Shown piece by piece: positions 24,733-30,111 of a stretch of DNA of 30,111 nucleotides; the first letter of the stretch is position 1; each line of letters begins with the position of its first letter. The position numbers and the translations under genes were made by a program. Under the pieces are notes generated by a model. The model was given only the letters and a program-made list of their open reading frames with translations, was not told the origin of the DNA and did no database searches. Origin of the DNA: an uncultured Eubacteriales bacterium (GTDB lineage Bacteria; Bacillota; Clostridia; Oscillospirales; CAG-272); NCBI GenBank assembly GCA_934503195.1, contig CAKSVM010000037.1, positions 1-30,111 on the forward strand, in the 5' to 3' direction.

Positions 24733-24875
24733 CGCGAAGCGCGGATTCGCCGCGCTTCGCGTGTCCCGGCGCGCCGCGGCGCGCCGGGACGGCTCGCGTC
24801 CGGTCGGCTGCGCCGCCCGGACGCGAGTGCAGGTTGCGCGCTCCGCGCGCAATCGACTTCGCTTCGCGAAGTCGA
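24733..24875. repeat. Array of five abutting perfect hairpins
   Basis: In the 352-base gap 24640-24991 nearly every base of 24733-24875 lies in a hairpin. H1: 12-bp arms CGCGAAGCGCGG (24733-24744, 24750-24761). H2: a 28-base perfect palindrome with arm GTCCCGGCGCGCCG (24763-24790). H3: 11-bp arm CTCGCGTCCGG plus 4 bp CGGC (24793-24827). H4: 8-bp arm TTGCGCGC (24834-24852). H5: 9-bp arm TCGACTTCG (24853-24875). Arms differ in sequence from one hairpin to the next. No T-runs follow them. No gene is supported in the gap: frames that stay open here are shadows of GC-rich repeats with no ribosome-binding site. Confidence 0.85.
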
Positions 24876-24924
24876 CGCCACTTCGTGCCGCCTGCCGCCG
24901 CAGCCATTTCGTCTCACCGCGCCC

Positions 24925-24956
24925 AAAAAAGGACCGCCGCGTCCGCGACAGTCCTT
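24925..24956 (-). terminator. Intrinsic terminator after the ECF S-component gene
   Basis: On the minus strand AAGGACTGTCGC/GCGGCGGTCCTT forms a 12-bp stem (two G-T pairs) with loop GGAC, followed by four more T. It starts 36 bases after the gene's stop and ends the coaX-pgeF-ECF operon. Confidence 0.85.
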
Positions 24957-24991
24957 AAACAATTACTATGCCCCTTCCGGACTCCCCGGCC

Positions 24992-25591
24992 TCAGCCCTT
25001 CCGCCCGATAAGCTTCTTTCCGACCTCGACCAGCCGTAAAATCACCGGCGCGAGTACAACGTTGAATAACAGCTCGAAGAGGAAGTTTCCGCCGATGTAG
25101 ACAACGATTATGAACTCGTAAACTCCGCGCCCCGCTCCGGCCGCGGCCTCGGCAATCGCGTCAATGAAGAAGAGTACGCATCCGAGGAAGAAAACTCCCG
25201 TGTTCACAACCGGGCAGACCACCGCCGCCGCGATGGTCGCCGCGATTTTGTTCTTCTTTTCGAGAAGTTTGTAGACAAATCCCGCGCAGAGTCCGGCTAA
25301 AATTCCCTTTCCGAGCACCGTGACAATCGTTCCCGGTACGTTCAGAACGAGAAAGCCCGCCGCGTCGCCCGATAAAAGCACCGTAACGCCGAACGCCAGT
25401 CCGAGCCACGCGCCCGCTCCAACTCCGAGCATCGCCGCGCCGAGTACGATCGGCACAAGCACCAGCGATATCGAAAATCCGCCGAATCTTATGAAGCTTC
25501 CGAGAAGCTGCAAGACGACGACGATCGCCGTAAGAAGCGCGAGCAGAGTCATTCTCTGCGTCTTTGACATGGTTCCTGTTGTTTCTTTCAT
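24992..25591 (-). CDS. ECF transporter substrate-binding (S) component, possibly for pantothenate
   Basis: The 199-residue product has about six hydrophobic helices and the S-component N-terminus (RMTLLALLTAIVVVLQLLGSFIRFGGFSISLVLVPI) with the AxxxA-type helix that docks on EcfT. No Ala-motif ATPase or EcfT gene is nearby, so it should share a group II energising module encoded elsewhere. The same operon carries coaX, which phosphorylates pantothenate, making a PanT-like role the best guess, by context only. AAAGGAG is 8 bases before the ATG. A structured 143-base leader precedes it. Confidence 0.8.
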   Translation of the reverse strand: MKETTGTMSKTQRMTLLALLTAIVVVLQLLGSFIRFGGFSISLVLVPIVLGAAMLGVGAGAWLGLAFGVTVLLSGDAAGFLVLNVPGTIVTVLGKGILAGLCAGFVYKLLEKKNKIAATIAAAVVCPVVNTGVFFLGCVLFFIDAIAEAAAGAGRGVYEFIIVVYIGGNFLFELLFNVVLAPVILRLVEVGKKLIGRKG

Positions 25592-25613
25592 GATAAAAAC
25601 TCCTTTGCTGCCG

Positions 25614-25683
25614 CCGGATATCCCCGTGCGACGCTTTTTTATTTATAAATCGGATCATAAAAACAGCTTTCCCCGATATCCGG
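25614..25683 (-). promoter_or_regulatory. Inverted repeat in the leader of the ECF S-component gene
   Basis: On the minus strand CCGGATATC (25675-25683) and GATATCCGG (25614-25622) can pair as a 9-bp stem over a 52-base loop, ending 14 bases before AAAGGAG. A shorter alternative ATCGG/CCGAT competes with the same arm. No known riboswitch consensus was recognised, and no promoter was found in this gap. Confidence 0.4.
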
Positions 25684-25734
25684 TCATAAAACTCGGATTC
25701 GAAGCCGTTTTCACGCCTCCGGTCTATACAGAAT

Positions 25735-26538
25735 TTATTTTGCCTCCGGTAACGAGATTACCGAAAGCATCGTCCCCCGAAGCCCGCCGGACGCTCTGTG
25801 CGAATAGAATAATTCCGGCTCGTGACACGTGCAGTGAGACGAAATGTCGATATGCCACACTCCGGCCTCGCGCAAGAGATACGCGTTCATTCCGATTATG
25901 TCGGCGTGAAGCCTCCCGTCCTTTTCGCGGATGAACTCCTTCGCGAACCCGGCACCGCGCGCCGACTCGACCGATCCGTAAAAATCCTCCCCGACCTCGT
26001 AGCAGTCAAAGCAGATCCCCGCGCCTATCGCCGCGCGGATGTTCTTCGGATCCGAGCCGAGAAAAACCATTCTCCCGACGCAGTTCGCCGCGATCCCGGC
26101 CACAGTCCCGCGCCATCCCGCGTGCGCCGCGCCGATGACCCCCGCGACCGGATCGTAAAAGAGTACCGGCACGCAGTCGGCCGTCTTTATCCCGAGCGCG
26201 ACGCCCGGACGGTCGGTGACGTATCCGTCGGATGAGACCGGCGTCTTTTTGTAATACCCTTCGCCGCGATTTGACTCGTCGACGTACAGAGCCTCGGCCG
26301 AATGTATCTGCGGCCGGCTGACAACCGACTCCGGATCGATCCCCACCGCGCCCGAAAAACGTCTCAGATTCTCAAGCACCGTCGGCTCGCCGTCACCGCG
26401 CCCGAACGCCAGATTGAGCGTCGCCGTGTGCGCCGCCCGGCTGACTCCGCCGATTCTCGTCGAAAATCCGTGCGGACAGTCGATCATGTCAGAGCGGAAG
26501 AATTTCACGCCGTTTTTTTCGGTCAGAACAAAAGCCAT
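25735..26538 (-). CDS. pgeF: Peptidoglycan editing factor / multicopper-type purine nucleoside phosphorylase-like (YfiH, DUF152)
   Basis: The 267-residue product has the DUF152 zinc site: His79 (RPQIHSAE), Cys122 (TADCVPVLFYD) and His139 (GAAHAGWRG). Members act on purine nucleosides (adenosine deaminase/phosphorylase activity reported) and, in E. coli, prevent wrong amino acids entering peptidoglycan precursors. The old 'laccase' name is misleading. The start is the ATG at 26538, six bases after GGAGG; a GTG one codon upstream is too close. It lies 20 bases after coaX. Confidence 0.93.
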   Translation of the reverse strand: MAFVLTEKNGVKFFRSDMIDCPHGFSTRIGGVSRAAHTATLNLAFGRGDGEPTVLENLRRFSGAVGIDPESVVSRPQIHSAEALYVDESNRGEGYYKKTPVSSDGYVTDRPGVALGIKTADCVPVLFYDPVAGVIGAAHAGWRGTVAGIAANCVGRMVFLGSDPKNIRAAIGAGICFDCYEVGEDFYGSVESARGAGFAKEFIREKDGRLHADIIGMNAYLLREAGVWHIDISSHCTCHEPELFYSHRASGGLRGTMLSVISLPEAK

Positions 26539-26558
26539 CACACGCCTCCGATGAAAAA

Positions 26559-27347
26559 TTACTGCCCTCTCGCCGTTTTCTTCGGCTTCGTGTTCATTTC
26601 GTAGAGTCTTAAAAGCCCGCGGAGAGTCAGATCCGGCTCGCGGATTATCCGGCTCTCGCAGAGAGGAACGATCAGCTCCGAAAGCCCTCCGGTCGCGATG
26701 ACCGTCAGCTTTTCGCCGTATTCCGCGCGGATCAGCCTTATGAAGCCGTCGAGCATCAGCGCGCTTCCGTAAACGCTGCCTGAGTTCATCGCGTCGGGCG
26801 TGTTCGCGCCGAGAAGCTTTTCGGGGCGCGAGAGCGGAACGTCGGGCAGCATCGCGCAGCTCTTTGAGAGCGCGTCAAGCGAGAGTCTGACTCCCGGCGC
26901 GATCACGCAGCCCCTGAGAATTCCCTCCGGGTCGACCGCCGTTATCGTCGTCGCCGTCCCGAAATCGACCACCGCGAAGGGCGGCTCGGCGATGTGCATC
27001 GCCCCGACCGTGTCGGCGACAATGTCGGCTCCGAGTGCGGACGGATTTTCGACTCTGATGTTAAGCCCCGTCCGTATCCCCGCGCCGACGACGAGCGGAG
27101 AGATTCCGAATCCGCCCAGCGCGAGCGTGAGTGTGTGCGTGAGTCCCGGAACGACCGAGAGCAAAATCGCGCCCGAAATCTCCGAGGCGTCGATTTTTTT
27201 CATCGAGAAAACCGAGGAAATCACCGCGGCGTATTCGTCGGCCGTCTTCATGTGATCCGACGCGAGCTTTACCCGGCAGTTGAGCTTTTCGCCCGTGAAA
27301 AGACCGAGATTAACGCTTGTGTTTCCGATGTCGACCGCGAGTATCAT
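26559..27347 (-). CDS. coaX: Type III pantothenate kinase
   Basis: CoaX makes 4'-phosphopantothenate, the first step of CoA synthesis, and is not feedback-inhibited by CoA. The 262-residue product has the acetate-kinase fold motifs: DIGNT (6-10), LGAD (105-108), DFGTATT (128-134) and the late ATGGL (adenine site). In the GADR-type motif the usual Arg is Ile109, a variant I recall from clostridial members. It heads an operon with pgeF and an ECF S component. Because coaBC is missing from the priA block, CoA genes have been rearranged in this genome. Confidence 0.93.
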   Translation of the reverse strand: MILAVDIGNTSVNLGLFTGEKLNCRVKLASDHMKTADEYAAVISSVFSMKKIDASEISGAILLSVVPGLTHTLTLALGGFGISPLVVGAGIRTGLNIRVENPSALGADIVADTVGAMHIAEPPFAVVDFGTATTITAVDPEGILRGCVIAPGVRLSLDALSKSCAMLPDVPLSRPEKLLGANTPDAMNSGSVYGSALMLDGFIRLIRAEYGEKLTVIATGGLSELIVPLCESRIIREPDLTLRGLLRLYEMNTKPKKTARGQ

Positions 27348-27428
27348 TATTCGCCGCTCCCCTTTACAAAGTAAGTGTCCCCGCCGCGGCGCGCGTTACA
27401 GAGCCGTTCCGGCGGTTTCCTTACATTT

Positions 27429-27457
27429 ATTATACACTTTCCGCGCCGGTTTGTCAA
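27429..27457 (-). promoter_or_regulatory. Consensus sigma-A promoter of the coaX operon
   Basis: On the minus strand TTGACA (27452-27457), 17 bases, TATAAT (27429-27434). The leader to coaX is about 75 bases and GC-rich, with AAAGGGGAG before the ATG. Confidence 0.93.
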
Positions 27458-27506
27458 GCCCCTGCCGTTGACAATCTGCACAAAACGAGATGGGTGTTTT
27501 TGTGAG

Positions 27507-28016
27507 TTATGACGAAAGAATCCGTCTTACGGCAAGTGTCAGACCCCCGATAACCGCGCCGAGCGTGTTGCAGATCACGTCGTCGGCCTCGGCCATCCCG
27601 AGCGCGTACTTATATTGCAGAAACTCAACCCCGAAGCTCACGAGAAACCCGGCCGCCGCGGTTATGAGAATCCTCGCCGCGAGCGGGCATTTTTCGGGCA
27701 GTGAAACCGAAAATCCCAGCCCGAACGGAAAAAAGAGGAAGACATTCATCACCATCGCGCGGTAAACCTCGGGCTGATATTTCGCCTTCAGAAGCGACGA
27801 GAAGGGCTTAAGATCGGCTCCATAGTCCCCCGGCGAACGGCACAGAACCGTCAGGTATAAAATCGCGGAAAGCGAAACGAGCGCGAAAGTCAGATTCAGA
27901 GCCTTCCACAGCCGTTTTCTCCGCGTCAGAACCCCCGCGCAGGCGAAACCGACCGTGAGTGTGAACATTATGAGAAAAACCGAGGAAAGCCTCATCGCGT
28001 AAACAAACCTGAACAT
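27507..28016 (-). CDS. VanZ-like membrane protein
   Basis: The 169-residue product has four predicted membrane helices (about 8-28, 38-58, 90-106, 113-130, the last with the following loop) and the VanZ-family marks: NVFLFFPFGLGF and EFLQYKYALGMAEADDVICNTLGAVIGG near the C-terminus. VanZ confers low teicoplanin resistance in one context, but most family members have no known role. GGAGG precedes the ATG. It lies 29 bases after the Eis-like acetyltransferase gene and is probably co-transcribed. Confidence 0.88.
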   Translation of the reverse strand: MFRFVYAMRLSSVFLIMFTLTVGFACAGVLTRRKRLWKALNLTFALVSLSAILYLTVLCRSPGDYGADLKPFSSLLKAKYQPEVYRAMVMNVFLFFPFGLGFSVSLPEKCPLAARILITAAAGFLVSFGVEFLQYKYALGMAEADDVICNTLGAVIGGLTLAVRRILSS

Positions 28017-28045
28017 TCCGCCCTCCTTTTTTCCGGGACAAAGAA

Positions 28046-29272
28046 TCAGATGTAATCCGAAATGTACGGCGTCTCCCAGAAGAGAACGTCGTCAAGGAGT
28101 CTTATCGTGTCCTCGTCGGCCTCAATCCGGCCGAGACGGTCGAGCTTCGACGCCGTTTTGTAGCCGAGGAGCATCGTCGTCAGCGACGCGATCGAGAGCT
28201 TCACGTGTCCGTCCGGCTTACGGTTAAGATTTTGATTCCGGCTCAGAAGCTCGCATTCGCCGCCGTCAAAATCGACCGTGAACGAGCGGTTGTTCCATTC
28301 GAGGAATCTGTCCTCGACCTCAAACGTGATTCTCGCGCGGTCGGCCGCCGGGTCTCCGTGATACTTTCTGAAAAACTGCTCGACGTCAACAATCCGTCCC
28401 ATTATGTAAGGTCTGATCGACTCCTTTATGTCGCCGTCCTCAAGCTCAAAGGCGATCGGGTCGCTGTAGTACGAGCTTCCGCGCACCTCGTCGATCATCG
28501 AGTCGTGCGCGCGTATGTACTCCCAGAGTCCCTCGTGCGCCTCGTGAGTTAAGTAGATCATCTCCTTGATGTGCATCACGTCGTCCTTTATGAGATAAAC
28601 CATGTAGCCCGACGGATGATCGTTCGGGTCGTAATAGATCGCGACGGTCGTGTCGTCCTCGTCCCAACGCCAGTACTCCTCCCACGCGAGCGAGTTGCGG
28701 AAGAGACAGCCGTGAGTCTTCGCGGCGAACTGCGCGTGAAGATTCCTGAAATCCTCGTTGTCCCAGCTGACGCGCCTGACATATCCCGGCGCGGCAGCCT
28801 TGGTCGGAATCTGACGATCCTTGACCGAGTAAGTGATCTTGTTTGAGATTATCTCCCATCCCATCTTGCGGTAGAGCGGGATCGAATAGGGGAAAAGAAG
28901 CGCGAGCGACTGCTGTCTCTGCCGCATATGATTAAGGCTCTGAAGCATAAGCCGCTTCATGATTCCTTTGCCGGAATACTCGGGGTAGGTGCAGACACTC
29001 GTCACGAACCCGACCGGATAGACGGCGTCGTAGATATTCATTTTAAGCGGGTAAACCGCGATCTGCGAGACGAGATTATCGTGATCAAAGCAGCCGAGTA
29101 CGTCGGCGCGTTTGAGAATCGGGAACTTCGACTGCTTTATCTCGTCGTCGCGCCAGCCGGTCGAGGAAAGCTCCTGCTCGGTGATCTGGAAGGCGTAGCG
29201 AAGCAGCGCGTTGTACTGATCGGCGTCGTTTGTGTCGAGATTGCGGATTTCGTATTCTGTGTTTGGAAGCAT
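28046..29272 (-). CDS. Eis-family GNAT N-acetyltransferase
   Basis: The 408-residue length and layout match Eis-type acetyltransferases: an N-terminal GNAT domain with the acetyl-CoA loop TYPEYSGKGIMKRLM (about 95-109), then LLFPYSIPLYRKMGWE (catalytic Tyr region), a second degenerate GNAT domain (about 165-290) and a C-terminal SCP2-like domain (about 300-400) ending with the free carboxylate used in catalysis. Mycobacterial Eis acetylates aminoglycosides at several amines; the substrate here is unknown. GGAG lies five bases before the ATG. Downstream gene is VanZ-like. Confidence 0.88.
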   Translation of the reverse strand: MLPNTEYEIRNLDTNDADQYNALLRYAFQITEQELSSTGWRDDEIKQSKFPILKRADVLGCFDHDNLVSQIAVYPLKMNIYDAVYPVGFVTSVCTYPEYSGKGIMKRLMLQSLNHMRQRQQSLALLFPYSIPLYRKMGWEIISNKITYSVKDRQIPTKAAAPGYVRRVSWDNEDFRNLHAQFAAKTHGCLFRNSLAWEEYWRWDEDDTTVAIYYDPNDHPSGYMVYLIKDDVMHIKEMIYLTHEAHEGLWEYIRAHDSMIDEVRGSSYYSDPIAFELEDGDIKESIRPYIMGRIVDVEQFFRKYHGDPAADRARITFEVEDRFLEWNNRSFTVDFDGGECELLSRNQNLNRKPDGHVKLSIASLTTMLLGYKTASKLDRLGRIEADEDTIRLLDDVLFWETPYISDYI

Positions 29273-29288
29273 AAATTCTCCACTATAC

Positions 29289-29372
29289 CTGTTCGATAAC
29301 CCGACTTCAGCGTATCAAATTGGCGACGAAAGTCGGCAATTTGATTGACATATTGGGAGGGTTATCGAACAG
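29289..29372. repeat. Nested double inverted repeat between the GNAT and hydrolase genes
   Basis: Outer arms CTGTTCGATAACCC (29289-29302) and GGGTTATCGAACAG (29359-29372) are perfect 14-mers. Inside, ATCAAATTG (29314-29322) pairs with CAATTTGAT (29337-29345), with an inner CGAC-GAAA-GTCG. CCGACTT (29301-29307) can also pair with AAGTCGG (29330-29336), competing with the inner hairpin. There is no T-run after the arms, so it is not a plain terminator. It fills most of the 109-base gap and lies just upstream of the GNAT start (minus strand). Confidence 0.8.
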
Positions 29373-29381
29373 TTCTATTGT

Positions 29382-30014
29382 TCAGCTTTTGAAAAATTTC
29401 GAAAGGAGCTTTGCGAGTTCCTCCGGCGCGTCGGAATTCACCTCGTGGCCAGAATTTCCGATTATCTTAAGGTTCGCGTCGGGTAAAATTCTGGCGAGCT
29501 TTTCCGCGGCACCGCGATTTGCCCTGTCATTCTCCCCGACCATCAGAAGCGTCGGGCAGACGAGCTTTGAAAGCTCATCCGTGAGGTCAATATCGGCCAT
29601 CGTCGAGCAGAGCTTGCGAAAATCCTTCTTCGGAAGGCCGATCCCGGCGAAATTCTTCTCGGGCATCAGCGCGAGGAGAAGATCCTGAAGCTTCAGAAGA
29701 AATTTCGGCGGCTTGTACTGTGGCGCGATCAGCGCGAGCTTCACGACCTTTCCGGGACGCTCAGCCGCGTATCTGAGCGCGATCACCGCGCCGAGCGAGA
29801 GTCCGCAGATGTTAATTTTTTCAGGGGCGGCGTCAAGATAATCCGAAACGGCTTTGTAAAGCGAATCAAAATCCCTGCCCCCGCGGCTAAGCGAGAAAAG
29901 GTCGGGCGAGTCGGTCACGGCTCCGGGAATGTCGAGAAGACTGACGGTCTTCGAAAAGCTATCGCCGCTCTGACCGAGTCCGTGAAGAAAGACGATTTTC
30001 ATTTTTATGACCAT
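29382..30014 (-). CDS. Alpha/beta-hydrolase fold protein
   Basis: The 210-residue product starts with VFLHGLGQSGDS (oxyanion region HGLG), has the nucleophile elbow GLSLG (Ser73), acid Asp in MVGENDRAN and catalytic His in GNSGHEVNSD, a normal Ser-Asp-His triad with a cap region (about 100-150). No signal peptide, so cytoplasmic. The substrate is unknown; esterases, lipases and hydrolases of acylated small molecules share this size. A second ATG at 30002 (four codons in) is an alternative start. The ribosome-binding site is separated from both by a hairpin (30015-30035). Confidence 0.85.
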   Translation of the reverse strand: MVIKMKIVFLHGLGQSGDSFSKTVSLLDIPGAVTDSPDLFSLSRGGRDFDSLYKAVSDYLDAAPEKINICGLSLGAVIALRYAAERPGKVVKLALIAPQYKPPKFLLKLQDLLLALMPEKNFAGIGLPKKDFRKLCSTMADIDLTDELSKLVCPTLLMVGENDRANRGAAEKLARILPDANLKIIGNSGHEVNSDAPEELAKLLSKFFKS

Positions 30015-30095
30015 AGCTTTTGCGTAGCAAAAGCTTCCTTTCTTGCTTTTTGGGGCACGGTTGGCGCAGCCAAATCGCGGTTGTAAGACCGCGAT
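30015..30095. repeat. Run of three hairpins at the right edge
   Basis: AGCTTTTGC/GCAAAAGCT (9 bp, loop GTA, 30015-30035), TTGGC/GCCAA (5 bp, loop GCA, 30061-30073) and ATCGCGGT/ACCGCGAT (8 bp, loop TGTAAG, 30074-30095). The first lies between AAAGGA (minus strand, 30036-30041) and the hydrolase start. The array may continue past the window. Confidence 0.75.
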
Positions 30096-30111
30096 AGGGA
30101 CACAAAATGCT

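Noticed and set aside
24727..25011. Several overlapping frames across the hairpin array
   Set aside because: They arise from GC-rich palindromes, have no ribosome-binding site, and the frames disagree with each other; translated text is low-complexity Arg/Ala/Pro.
25161..25658. 165-codon minus-strand frame overlapping the ECF S-component gene
   Set aside because: It is the out-of-frame shadow of the membrane protein gene, Arg-rich and without family features.

Overview
The window reads as a chromosomal segment of a GC-rich, low-skew member of the Bacillota (class Clostridia or close), probably a spore former or a descendant of one. The main reason is a gene block in the order yicC-remA-gmk-rpoZ-priA-def-fmt-(yugP)-rsmB-rlmN-prpC-prkC-rsgA-thiN-spoVM. 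This is the Bacillus subtilis ylo/priA/prkC block, ending in a 25-codon spoVM gene at 7631-7708. No rRNA, tRNA, CRISPR array, transposase or phage gene was seen.

Left part (1-7510): a long-form AIR synthase (purM), a small membrane protein overlapping a 1049-residue secreted, membrane-anchored TIM-barrel-like protein, a divergent metA with the Glu111 signature of homoserine O-acetyltransferases, a small helical protein, a sugar phosphate isomerase/epimerase-like enzyme and a 39-residue single-pass membrane protein with its own near-consensus promoter.

Middle (7596-21475, all minus strand): the housekeeping block. A consensus promoter (TTGACA-17-TATAAT) sits before yicC at 21447-21475 and a strong intrinsic terminator after spoVM at 7596-7625. 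Many genes overlap by 1-11 bases, so much of the block is probably translationally coupled. It joins GMP kinase, omega subunit, replication restart, N-terminal formyl-Met handling, rRNA methylation, the PASTA kinase/phosphatase pair, ribosome assembly, thiamine diphosphate synthesis and spore coat assembly. Compared with B. subtilis, coaBC and rpe are missing from the block and a membrane zinc metallopeptidase is inserted.

Right part (21508-30111): an AraC-family regulator with a TTG start is divergent from an (alpha/alpha)6-barrel glycosidase-like gene. The two have back-to-back 17-bp-spacer promoters separated by short direct repeats that look like an operator. Next come an operon coaX-pgeF-ECF S component with a consensus promoter (CoA precursor uptake and phosphorylation is the likely theme), then an Eis-like GNAT plus VanZ-like pair, and an alpha/beta hydrolase.

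The least explained structures are intergenic: five abutting perfect hairpins at 24733-24875 lying between two intrinsic terminators, a nested double inverted repeat at 29289-29372, and a second run of three hairpins at 30015-30095, the first of which separates a Shine-Dalgarno sequence from its start codon. No clearly new multi-gene system was found; the tandem-hairpin arrays are the best candidates for something undescribed.
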